Positions 8,552 to 16,730 of a stretch of DNA of 64,000 nt are shown one piece after another. The notes beneath the pieces were generated by a model. It made no database searches. It saw only the letters and a list, made by a program, of their open reading frames with translations, and was not told where the DNA came from. The stretch lies in NCBI RefSeq assembly GCF_041821085.1, contig NZ_JBGUAZ010000004.1, positions 1 to 64,000 of the forward strand. The letters are read 5' to 3'. Made by a program: the position numbers and the translations under genes. The stretch comes from Natrinema sp. HArc-T2 (GTDB lineage: Archaea; Halobacteriota; Halobacteria; Halobacteriales; Natrialbaceae). Every line of letters begins with the position of its first letter. The first letter of the stretch is position 1.

Positions 8552-8751
8552 CTGCAGGACGCGATAGGGGGGGGGAGGTGTGCCCCTCCGATGACTCGAG
8601 CCACGCGATCCCGATGAGACGCCGTGAGCAGTTGACGGTCGTGTAACGGTCGATTTTACCCTGATAATCCAGAATATATTATTCTTATTATCTGTCAGTG
8701 CTTTAGACGAAACCGTGGACTGTTCACTCTAGCACCCTCACTAGACTAGTC

Positions 8752-8774
8752 TTCACATGAAACAGTGGTGTGTG
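8752..8774 (+). other. ORB-like repeat (upstream, direct)
   Basis: TTCACATGAAACAGTGGTGT followed by GTG. The same motif recurs at 10279, 10363, 10428 and 10460 downstream of cdc6. An adjacent imperfect dyad at 8778-8804 (CACTTG..CAAGTG) extends the site. Confidence 0.65.
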
Positions 8775-8805
8775 TGAGTTCACTTGCATCAGATGAACAA
8801 GTGGC

Positions 8806-8813
8806 TTTAAATA
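8806..8813 (+). promoter_or_regulatory. TATA box of orc1/cdc6 gene
   Basis: TTTAAATA is centred about 27 nt before the ATG at 8836 and only a few bases before the in-frame ATG at 8818. This makes 8836 the likely leaderless start. Confidence 0.65.
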
Positions 8814-8835
8814 GAGTATGTCGCTTGGTACGGAT

Positions 8836-10062
8836 ATGCCTCGGTTCGAGCGGAAGCAGAACATCTTCCGGAACAAGGACGCCCTGGGGGAGTCGTACCA
8901 GCCCGAACGGATCGAAGAGCGCGACGACGAGATCGAGGCGTATATGGATGCGCTCCAGCCCATCATCGACGGCTGGGAGCCGAACAACATCTTTCTCTAC
9001 GGAAATACGGGCGTCGGCAAGACCGCCGTCACGGACTACCTCCTCGACGTCCTTCAGGAAGACGTCACGAGATACGACGACGTCGACCTCTCTGTGCTCA
9101 GTGTCAACTGCAAGACGCTCAACTCGTCGTATCAGGTCGCCGTCGAACTGGTCAACACGCTTCGACCCGCCGGTGCCGAGATCAGCACGACCGGCTACCC
9201 CCAACAGACCGTCTTCAAGAAACTCTACAGCGAACTCGAGGCACTCGGCGGCACGGTCGTCATCGTCTTAGACGAGATCGACTCGATCGGCGACCGCGAC
9301 GAACTGCTGTACGAACTCCCGCGGGCACGCTCAAATGGCTATCTCGAGGCGACGAAAGTCGGTCTCATCGGCATCAGCAACGACTTCAAGTTCCGCGAAC
9401 AGCTCGATCCCCGCGTCCAGGACACGCTCTGTGAGCGCGAACTCCAGTTTCCACCCTACGAGGCGTCCGAACTGACGAACATCCTCGAGTCACGGGCCGA
9501 GGTTGCGATCGCGGACGACAGCTGTGACGACGGCGTCCTGAACCTCTGTGCAGCACTCGCCGCACGCGACAGCGGGAGCGCCCGGCAGGCGCTTGATCTG
9601 CTCCGGCTGGCGGGGGAAGTCGCGGAGAACAACGACGACGAGGAGATTCAGGAATACCACGTCGATCAGGCACGCTCGAAACTCGAGCAGGAACGCGTCG
9701 AAGAGGGAATGCGGGAACTGACGACCCACGGTCGCCTCGCCTTGCTGGCGGTCGTCTCGAAAGCCGCCAAGGAGTCGACGCCCTGTCGAACGCGGGAACT
9801 CTACCAGGAGTACGAGGCGTTGTGTGAGTCGGCGGGGACCGACTCGCTCGCCCAGCGATCGGTGCACAACCACCTCTCCGATCTCCGGATGCTCGGCATC
9901 CTCTCGGCAAAGGAAAACCGCAGCGGGTCTCGAGGCAACTACTACAGTTACGAACTCGACGTCCCGTTTACGAGCGCCGTCGACGCGATGGCCGACGTCC
10001 TCTATCTCGACGCGGAGATCGAGACGATCCGCGACATCGCACGGATGAACGGCGTCGTCTGA
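8836..10062 (+). CDS. Orc1/Cdc6 family replication initiator
   Basis: AAA+ origin-recognition ATPase that binds ORB repeats and loads MCM. 408 aa from the preferred start MPRFERKQNIFRNKD; a longer in-frame start at 8818 would precede the expected transcription start. Walker A GNTGVGKTA and Walker B VIVLDEID are intact, followed by the sensor region (GISNDFKFREQLDP) and a C-terminal winged helix (about 300-400) that includes LTTHGRLALLAVV and QRSVHNHLSDLRMLGILS. ORB-like repeats lie on both sides. Haloarchaea carry many paralogues, so no numbered symbol is given. The stop codon overlaps palindromic copy L. Confidence 0.93.
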   Translation: MPRFERKQNIFRNKDALGESYQPERIEERDDEIEAYMDALQPIIDGWEPNNIFLYGNTGVGKTAVTDYLLDVLQEDVTRYDDVDLSVLSVNCKTLNSSYQVAVELVNTLRPAGAEISTTGYPQQTVFKKLYSELEALGGTVVIVLDEIDSIGDRDELLYELPRARSNGYLEATKVGLIGISNDFKFREQLDPRVQDTLCERELQFPPYEASELTNILESRAEVAIADDSCDDGVLNLCAALAARDSGSARQALDLLRLAGEVAENNDDEEIQEYHVDQARSKLEQERVEEGMRELTTHGRLALLAVVSKAAKESTPCRTRELYQEYEALCESAGTDSLAQRSVHNHLSDLRMLGILSAKENRSGSRGNYYSYELDVPFTSAVDAMADVLYLDAEIETIRDIARMNGVV

Positions 10063-10146
10063 GACGGACGCCGCTCCGTGGGCACCGGGGGGTCCGCGAC
10101 CACCCAGCGGGTGTGCCAGACACCTGTCACAGCAGCCAGTCTGCAG
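10060..10146. repeat. 85-bp palindromic element, copy L (diverged)
   Basis: It begins with the cdc6 stop codon (TGAGACGGACG..) and ends CTGTCACAGCAGCCAGTCTG. The length (87 bp) and terminal motifs fit the family, but the inner part is GGGCACC..GGTGTGCC. Diverged, so assignment is moderate. Confidence 0.55.
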
Positions 10147-10730
10147 CGATCGGTCGCACTCTCACACAGAGCGAGTCCGCCCACACCACCCTTGCGAGTG
10201 AACGCCGGTCGGCACGACGTGACTCACAGGACCACGCCGGGTCCGAATCGGTTCACGTGACTCAGTGCTGACACGTGTTTCACTTGCACGAGTGGTGGCA
10301 CCCGTCGCGCAGTACGTGCGATCCGGTCGTCAGATCGATTCCGCCCCTCGAGTCGGCGTGTGTTCACATGCAATAGTGGTGTCCGGTGGGGATGGCCTCG
10401 GATCGAACCAGCTACCAGTGTGATCCGTTCACATGAAACGGTGGTGTGTCGCTACCCAGTTCACTTGAATCGGTGGTGTGAGTCTAGCGACGGTCGGGAC
10501 CCACGAGCCGAACCTGATACTGCCCGATGAGTGCCCGTAAGCACCTAATCGTGCCTCGACGCCAGTAGCAGCTGGCAACGACATCTCGAGTACGATCGGT
10601 AGAACCCTGCTGTCCGGCAATATGAACGAACAGTTCCCGATCGAACCGTCCCCACTGGCTCGAGTCGACCGCGCTTGCCGCTCGTTTTATCCCCTCGTCG
10701 GCACAATGACAGCAGTATTGACAGTCATCG
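10063..10730. other. Candidate replication origin, right side
   Basis: 668 bp without a gene between cdc6 and the HNH nuclease. It carries palindromic copy L and four direct ORB-like repeats at 10279, 10363, 10428 and 10460. A TATA-like CGTTTTATCC near 10683-10690 probably serves the downstream nuclease gene. Confidence 0.6.
10279..10482 (+). other. Four direct ORB-like repeats downstream of cdc6
   Basis: TTCACTTGCACGAGTGGTGG (10279), TTCACATGCAATAGTGGTGT (10363), TTCACATGAAACGGTGGTGT (10428) and TTCACTTGAATCGGTGGTGT (10460). The consensus is TTCACWTGMAWNRGTGGTGT. All are in the same orientation and share that orientation with the copy at 8752. Spacings are 84, 65 and 32 bp. Confidence 0.72.
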
Positions 10731-12164
10731 ATGGGACGAGAAAAGCGCAACATCGCGGTCCGGTTTTTCGGCGGCGCGGGGAACTACACGACCGTTCTCG
10801 AGCAACTCTGCACGTTCGTTCTCACAGAGAACCCGACCGAAACGGCAGTCCTCGAGTGGTGTCGATCGAACACACGGGCGACGAGTGATGACGGCATCCG
10901 ACGTCGCCTGACATTTCTCGAGGGAATCGGCCTCCTCGCGATCGATCCGGATCGCGTTCGACTCACCCAGCGTGGCATGGCGTGGCTCTCGGAGACCGAT
11001 CCGGCGGTGCTCTACGAACGGCTCTCGGACACCGTCCGCGGCTTCGAGACGATGCTCAAGGCGCTGCTCGATGGTCCGAAGACGGACGCTGAGTTAGGGA
11101 CGGCGATCGCGACCGCCCATTCCGAGGTCAACTGGACTGACGCGTCCGGCCCCGCCCAACATCGGGGCTGGCTGCAGAGTCTCGGCTACGTCGAACGCTC
11201 CGACGGCGTGAACTCGCTGACGAACAGCGGCCGGGAACTGGCACGGCGACAGACCTCGACGTATCCAGTTCTCGAGCGGGGCGCGTCGTACACACAGCCC
11301 GACCTCGAGGACGCCTTCGACACCAGCTTCGGTTCCTACATCAAGGGCATCAATCCGCGAACGAACGACGAGGGAGAGCTCTCGTACATCATCGTCAAAG
11401 CTCGCGAGGACGGCCCTTACGGCGATGAGATCGACGGTGAGCGCTTTACATACATCGGCGAAGGCGTACCCGAGAAAGGCGATCAACAGTTGACCGGTGC
11501 TAACAGCGCGCTCCTCGAGCAGTCAGCGTGCTCGACCATCCCGGTGTACTTCTTTTACCAGCCGGCAGACAGCGATACGCTCCGGTACGAAGGACTGGTC
11601 GACATCGTCGACACCGAGTATGTCGCTCGGGACGACCGGATGGTCTATCAGTTTACCATGGAGACCCTCGAGATCGACCCGGAACGGTTCGAGACGGTCT
11701 CAGAGTCTGTTTCCGGGGAGATCGAGGAAGACGAACCAGCGCTGACCGACGACGAAGACGAGTTCACCGAGGTCCAGCGGCGAGTCCGCTCGAGTTCGTT
11801 CGCGAAGACAGTCGCAGCCGCCTACGACGCCCGGTGTGCCATCTGCGGGGCTGCCCGTGAGTCCCCCGACGGCACCACCGATATCGAGGCTGCACACATC
11901 TATCCCAAACGAGAGAACGGGCGTGATACCGTTCGAAACGGGCTCGCCCTCTGTCGGCTCCATCACTGGGCGTTCGACAGCGGCTGGCTCGCGGTGGCCG
12001 ACGACTATCGGATCCTAGTCGCCGATCGGCCCGATCTCGAGGGGTACGAGGAGTTCGAGTCACTCGAGAACGAGTCACTCACGCTGCCCACGAACGAGGA
12101 ACAGCGGCCACACGCGACATTCCTCGCTGCACATCGCGAACGGCACGGGTTCGAATCGCCATAG
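10731..12164 (+). CDS. Winged-helix / SRA-like / HNH endonuclease (putative modification-dependent restriction enzyme)
   Basis: 477 aa in three parts. Residues 1-190 are helical and winged-helix-like (repeats such as RRRLTFLEGIGLLAIDPDRVRLTQRGMAWL and GWLQSLGYVERSDGVNSLTNSGRELA). Residues about 200-320 resemble the SRA/ScoMcrA-type modified-base reader (GSYIKGINPRTN ... YIGEGVPEKGDQQLTGANSALL). Residues about 360-430 are an HNH nuclease with Cys369, Cys372, His389, Asn403, Cys408, His411 and His412. SRA-HNH proteins in bacteria cut modified DNA; that role here is inferred. The neighbours (origin, convergent nuclease-like gene) suggest an accessory island. Confidence 0.78.
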   Translation: MGREKRNIAVRFFGGAGNYTTVLEQLCTFVLTENPTETAVLEWCRSNTRATSDDGIRRRLTFLEGIGLLAIDPDRVRLTQRGMAWLSETDPAVLYERLSDTVRGFETMLKALLDGPKTDAELGTAIATAHSEVNWTDASGPAQHRGWLQSLGYVERSDGVNSLTNSGRELARRQTSTYPVLERGASYTQPDLEDAFDTSFGSYIKGINPRTNDEGELSYIIVKAREDGPYGDEIDGERFTYIGEGVPEKGDQQLTGANSALLEQSACSTIPVYFFYQPADSDTLRYEGLVDIVDTEYVARDDRMVYQFTMETLEIDPERFETVSESVSGEIEEDEPALTDDEDEFTEVQRRVRSSSFAKTVAAAYDARCAICGAARESPDGTTDIEAAHIYPKRENGRDTVRNGLALCRLHHWAFDSGWLAVADDYRILVADRPDLEGYEEFESLENESLTLPTNEEQRPHATFLAAHRERHGFESP

Positions 12165-12194
12165 CTGGCCCGACCCGTCCGCAGCCGGCGAGCA

Positions 12195-13445
12195 TCATAC
12201 GGGTTCTCGAAGCGCCCAGACATCCTCGAGTGGCTCGAGCCGGCTGGGCTCTGCCCCACGCTCGGCGAGAATCCCGGTGTGGTACAGCATCGCCTTCAGC
12301 TGGAACACCGTCGGCGAGTGGTAAACAGTGCCGTCCGCGAGCGCCGAGCGCCGCAGGGTGCCGTCGTCGGTCAGGACCCGGCTTCGGACGCCGTCGTCGC
12401 CCCGGATGAACAACTCGACGGTAAAGGACGGATGAAGCTCGTGCAGATACTCGACCGTGTCGACCAGCGACGGCTCCGTGATCCCGTCTTCGAACATCGT
12501 CTGTAGCTCCGTGACCAGCAGTTCGGTCGCGGGATACGCAAAGACCACCCGTCGAGCCAGCCGTCCCCACGCCGGCGCGAGGTCGACGAACCGTTTCGGC
12601 GATCGATACCAGTCCTCGAACGCCGCGAGCGCCGCCTCGACGGTCCCATAGCGTGCCTTCGCAAAGCGGACGACTTCCTCGCCGAGCGAAGTCAGCTCGA
12701 CATCCTCGACACCGACGCCGTCTTCGATCAGCCCCAGAAACGCAGCCCCGCGCCGGGCCGCCGTGACGGCACTCACGACCTTGTACTCCGAAAGCAGGGC
12801 CTCGGTGTCCCCAGCCGCGTAGTGTGCCAGCGGATAGCCGAGGTAGTTCTTGGGGTGGTTCAACCCGAACGACGCGTCCGCGACCCCCTGCGTACTCGCC
12901 TGAAACCGCAGCGCCGTCGCCTCGCTCGTCGTTCGATTGCCGACGACGCGTGGCACCTCGAGCGCCTCGACAGCCCCAGCCGAATCGACGCCGAGCACGC
13001 CGACGTTCAACTCCCGTGCGAGCGTCCGATCGGTTTCGGAAATCGCGGTCGCCGGGGCTGCGAGGTAGGCTGCGTTCGCCTCGTGGAGCCGATCGTAGGC
13101 TTGCACGATCCCACGCTGGGTGTCGACGCCGCCGCTTGCGTGGCCTTTCGCCTCGATGGCGATCAGCGGCGGCTCGTCACCGAGCCGGTCGACGGCCAGC
13201 AGGTCGGACTCGAGAGCGCGTACGCCGACGAGATCCGGGTAGCCGCCACCGATTCGGACGTGGTTGAACGGGGCCAGCCGTTCTCGGATCGTGGGCTCGA
13301 TCGGCTGCCCAGGGAGCCACTCCGCCGTCGCAAACTGGGTGTCGGCGACCGCGTACGCGGTCGCCTCTTCGTCGGCCGGGAAGAGCCGCCGTTTGGTGTG
13401 GGCCAGCACCTGTGGTTCCGTCAGCGGCCCAGCCGCGCTACTCAT
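12195..13445 (-). CDS. PD-(D/E)XK nuclease-like protein of unknown function
   Basis: 416 aa. Residues about 60-165 fit a restriction-endonuclease-like fold: GGGYPDLVGVR supplies Asp71, LIAIEAKG supplies Glu98 and Lys100, and GVDTQRGIVQAYD supplies a Gln110 of the type seen in Mrr-like enzymes, followed by alternating strands (AAYLAAPATAIS, LNVGVLGVD). The remaining 250 residues are mostly helical with possible winged-helix elements (LTSLGEEVVRFAKARYG). It is convergent with the SRA-HNH gene, 30 bp apart. It could be a defence or repair nuclease. No family name recognised. Confidence 0.7.
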   Translation of the reverse strand: MSSAAGPLTEPQVLAHTKRRLFPADEEATAYAVADTQFATAEWLPGQPIEPTIRERLAPFNHVRIGGGYPDLVGVRALESDLLAVDRLGDEPPLIAIEAKGHASGGVDTQRGIVQAYDRLHEANAAYLAAPATAISETDRTLARELNVGVLGVDSAGAVEALEVPRVVGNRTTSEATALRFQASTQGVADASFGLNHPKNYLGYPLAHYAAGDTEALLSEYKVVSAVTAARRGAAFLGLIEDGVGVEDVELTSLGEEVVRFAKARYGTVEAALAAFEDWYRSPKRFVDLAPAWGRLARRVVFAYPATELLVTELQTMFEDGITEPSLVDTVEYLHELHPSFTVELFIRGDDGVRSRVLTDDGTLRRSALADGTVYHSPTVFQLKAMLYHTGILAERGAEPSRLEPLEDVWALREPV

Positions 13446-13634
13446 GCGTCGTCATTGGCCAGCGCGCTCATTATTGTTCTGACACCGGCTCGACGCGCGG
13501 TCCGAGCATCCGGTGACAACCACGGTTGGCACGACAGACCTGCCCCGACACTCGCGGACCGCTACCGACCGTCGGGACACCCCGCTTGGTCCGTATCGTG
13601 GCTGTCTTTGTGTCTCGAGTACGTTCCGACAGGT

Positions 13635-14021
13635 ATGACCGATGCAATCCTCGTCTACGACGATGACTGTGGGTTCTGTACGTGGTGGGCCGAGTTCTTC
13701 GCGGCGCGGTCGGACATCCGTCTCGTCGGCTTTCGCGACCTCACCGACGAGTTACGCGAGCGCCTGCCCGACGACTACAAGGAGTGTGCACATCTTGTGA
13801 CCGACGACGCGGTCTACTCCTGTGGGGCCGCGATCGACGAAGCGCTCCTCCGCGCTGACATCGGCGGCCCCGTCGACGACGTCGTCACGTTCCTCCGGCA
13901 GTTCGAGGACTACGAGCAGTACCGCGAGCAAGCGTATCGGTGGATCGCGAACAACCGCGATCGGTTGGGGACGTATCTCTCGACGACGCCGCCGGCACGT
14001 CGAGAATCCCGCGACAGGTGA
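13635..14021 (+). CDS. DCC-family thiol-disulfide oxidoreductase-like protein
   Basis: 128-aa DUF393/DCC protein. The defining motif YDDDCGFCTWW (D-x-D-C-x-x-C) is at residues 7-17, and the rest follows the thioredoxin-like pattern with RLVGFRDL and CGAAIDEALL. The family is widespread and its biochemical role unproven. ATG 13635 starts MTDAILVYDDDCG, the usual family N-terminus. Divergent from the nuclease-like gene, convergent with the P-type ATPase. Confidence 0.85.
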   Translation: MTDAILVYDDDCGFCTWWAEFFAARSDIRLVGFRDLTDELRERLPDDYKECAHLVTDDAVYSCGAAIDEALLRADIGGPVDDVVTFLRQFEDYEQYREQAYRWIANNRDRLGTYLSTTPPARRESRDR

Positions 14022-14108
14022 GCGCGTCGCTTGGCGGCGCTGCACGGCAAATCGTACTCGGGGAGTGGACCGCTCAAGCGACCAGCGCCGAACGTCCGCT
14101 CACTGTCG

Positions 14109-16652
14109 TTAGTCGTTGATCAGCGACCGTTCCGCGTTGGCAGCGATAAGGGACGCGCCGACCACGACGGCGACGGTCGTCACCAGCGGGTTCACGAGGC
14201 CGAGGACGGCTGGCGGGATGGCGATCGCGTTGTAGACGAACGCGAGGCCGAGGTTCTGCCGGAGCCGGTCCCGTGCGGCCCGCGCCAGTGTAAATGCCTG
14301 ATCGACGGCAGCCAGGTCGTTGTCGACGATCGCAACGTCGGCCGCGTCGGCGGCGAGTGCCGTGCCACTGCCCAGTGAGATCCCGAGATCGGCCGCGGCG
14401 AGCGCCGGCGCGTCGTTCGTTCCGTCGCCAACCATCGCCACTCGATTGTCGACTTTCATCCGCTCGACGGCTGCCGTCTTCCCCTCCGGCGAGACGCCGG
14501 CGAAGACGTGATCGACGCCGGGATGACGGTCGAAGACGTCGGCTGCCGTTGCGTCGTCGCCGGTCAGGACGACGACGTCGATCCCCGCGTCGTCCAGCGC
14601 CGTGACCGTCTCGTCCCACGTCTCGCGGGGTTCGTCGCCGACGACGACGATCCCCTCCGCGGCCCCGTCTCGCCCGACGACGACCGGGAGGTGGCCTGCT
14701 TCCCGTGTGCGCTCGAGTCGCGCCGCGAGGTCGTCGTCGATCGTCCACTCGCGCTCTCGGAAGAGGTCGGGGTGACCGACGAGCACCGTTCGCCCGTCGA
14801 CGCGTCCCTCGACGCCGGTGGCGTGGGTGTGGAACTCCTCTACCGTCAGCCCGCCAGTCGTCGCCGTTCCGCCGTCCGTACGAGCCGCACCGTCGGCGTC
14901 GCTTCCATCGGCGTCACTATTTCCGCCGTCGAACGCCTCGGCGATCGCCGTCGCCGCCGGATGGGCCGCACGCTGCTCGAGCGCGGCAGCAGCAGTCAAG
15001 AGGTCATCGGGCGCGTCGGCCTCGAGGACCGACATCTCGCCGGTCGTCAGCGTCCCGGTCTTGTCGAAGACGACGACGTCGACCGCACGCAGGCGCTCGA
15101 AGACCGTCTCGTCGAAGACGACGATGCCGCGCTCGAGGGCTTCCTCAAGACTCGTCGCGACGGAGTACGGCGTCGCGAAACCGAGCGCCCACGGGCTGAC
15201 GACCATGAGAGTCATGAGCGCGGCCAGTGCGGTCGTCAGTGCGCTCGCCCCGAGCAGTAGTGACCCTGCGCCGACGACGACCGGGACCGCGAGGACGATC
15301 GGCGCGAGTCGTGCCGCGAGTTCATCGGCCCGGCGCGTGACACCGTGGTCTGCGCTCTGGACGTTCCAGACGACTCGCATGAGCCGGTCGATGCTGCTGG
15401 TCGTCCGCTCGCCGACATCGACGATCGCTGCGTCGGTCGTGACGATCGAGCCACCGACCACCGGGTCACCCTCGCGTTTCGTCACCGGTAGTGACTCGCC
15501 GGTAACCACGGCCTCGTCGACCGCACACTCGCCCTCTGCCAGGGTCCCGTCGACGGGGATGCGCTCGCCCTCTCGGACGAGGACCCGATCACCCGACTCG
15601 AGGTCGGCGACGGAGATTTCCGTCGTCGAGCCGTCGTCGGCGTAGTACCGGGCTGTATCGACCTGCGAGACGGTAAGATCGGTCAGCCGGTCGGTCGCAC
15701 GGCGCTTGACCGTCGCCTCGTAGTAGGTCGCGCCCATCACGACCGACGCGACGACGATCGTCAGGTCGAAGTAGATGTCGTTGCGCCCGAGTCCGGAGAC
15801 GATGATGCTGAAGACGTACGCGCTGACGATCGTCAGCGACGCGAGCAGGTCCGTGGTCGGTCGCCGGAGTTTGAGGCTAATGTATGCGCCCCGGAGGAGA
15901 TAGCCGCCGGTCAGATAGAGGATCGCCCCGGTCATGATCAGAAACAGCGGCAGATACAGCGGGCCGCTGAACCCGGTGAACGCGCCCTCGAAGTGCGAGA
16001 TCGCGCCCCAGTTGGTAAACTCGGTCAGGTACATCGGGTAGAAGACGGCCACGAACGGCAACAGGAGGAACGAGCCGAAGACGATCCCCACGATGTACCG
16101 CATCTCGAGCATATCCTCCGCGCGGCGCTTCCGGATGCCGGACATCTCTCGTGACCGTCGCGTCCCGCCGGTCTCGTCGTCGGCGGTCGCCTCCTCCCGC
16201 AGATAGGCCGTGTAGCCGACCGTGCTCAGCGCATCCTCGAGCTCGGTCGCCGAGACCCGATCCGGATCGTGGCCGACCCGGACCGTCTCGGTGACGTAAC
16301 TCGCCTCGGCCTCGCGAACGCCCTCGTGGTCTTCCGCGACAGCCTCGAGGAACGCCTCGCAGGTCGCCGAGTGCATGCCGTCGACCCGGAGGAACGTGCT
16401 GACGGTGTCGGGATCGTCTGCGGTCGCTCGTTCGGTCGCTGTGCGCTCCCTGTCGGTTCCAGACTCGGCGTGGGCATCAGCTCCGCGCTCGGCTGGCGCG
16501 TCGTCATCGCTCGCGCCGAACTCGGCGGCGATATCGCGACAGCCCATCGAACAGAAGCCACTCGAGACGGGCTCGCCGGCAGTCTGCGAGAGCGGAGCCC
16601 CACACAGCCGACAGCGGTCGAACTGGTCGTCGCCCGCGCGTCGATCGCTCAC
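14109..16652 (-). CDS. P1B-type heavy-metal ATPase with SPW instead of CPx
   Basis: 847-aa cation pump. Order: N-terminal MYM/TRASH-like zinc segment (CRLCGAPL..FCSMGC, residues 17-40); HMA-like domain (about 85-155) whose CxxC is reduced to GMHSATC; six to eight TM helices; actuator TGES; phosphorylation site DKTGTLTTGE; HP locus AAHPAATAIAEAF; and hinge GDGTNDAPALAAAD. The transmembrane metal site that is CPC or CPH in copper pumps reads SPWALG here. The ATPase core is intact, so it should pump, but the metal is uncertain. Immediately downstream of a beta-propeller gene on the same strand. Confidence 0.85.
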   Translation of the reverse strand: MSDRRAGDDQFDRCRLCGAPLSQTAGEPVSSGFCSMGCRDIAAEFGASDDDAPAERGADAHAESGTDRERTATERATADDPDTVSTFLRVDGMHSATCEAFLEAVAEDHEGVREAEASYVTETVRVGHDPDRVSATELEDALSTVGYTAYLREEATADDETGGTRRSREMSGIRKRRAEDMLEMRYIVGIVFGSFLLLPFVAVFYPMYLTEFTNWGAISHFEGAFTGFSGPLYLPLFLIMTGAILYLTGGYLLRGAYISLKLRRPTTDLLASLTIVSAYVFSIIVSGLGRNDIYFDLTIVVASVVMGATYYEATVKRRATDRLTDLTVSQVDTARYYADDGSTTEISVADLESGDRVLVREGERIPVDGTLAEGECAVDEAVVTGESLPVTKREGDPVVGGSIVTTDAAIVDVGERTTSSIDRLMRVVWNVQSADHGVTRRADELAARLAPIVLAVPVVVGAGSLLLGASALTTALAALMTLMVVSPWALGFATPYSVATSLEEALERGIVVFDETVFERLRAVDVVVFDKTGTLTTGEMSVLEADAPDDLLTAAAALEQRAAHPAATAIAEAFDGGNSDADGSDADGAARTDGGTATTGGLTVEEFHTHATGVEGRVDGRTVLVGHPDLFREREWTIDDDLAARLERTREAGHLPVVVGRDGAAEGIVVVGDEPRETWDETVTALDDAGIDVVVLTGDDATAADVFDRHPGVDHVFAGVSPEGKTAAVERMKVDNRVAMVGDGTNDAPALAAADLGISLGSGTALAADAADVAIVDNDLAAVDQAFTLARAARDRLRQNLGLAFVYNAIAIPPAVLGLVNPLVTTVAVVVGASLIAANAERSLIND

Positions 16653-16730
16653 GCTAGTGGCTGCGCGTTCGACAGCAATAACAGTGGTCGATTTCGACGG
16701 CGATCTGACGATCGGCCACAGGTAACTCCG

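Larger units (their letters stand above)
8198..8835. other. Candidate replication origin, left side
   Basis: Long non-coding stretch upstream of orc1/cdc6. It holds the tRNA-like sequence, a G9 run (8567-8575), two oppositely oriented ORB-like repeats (8528-8551, 8752-8774), a related dyad (8778-8804), and an AT-rich segment at about 8671-8698 (AATATATTATTCTTATTATC) that could be the unwinding element. I see no gene here. Origin function is inferred from the usual haloarchaeal cdc6-adjacent layout. Confidence 0.6.
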
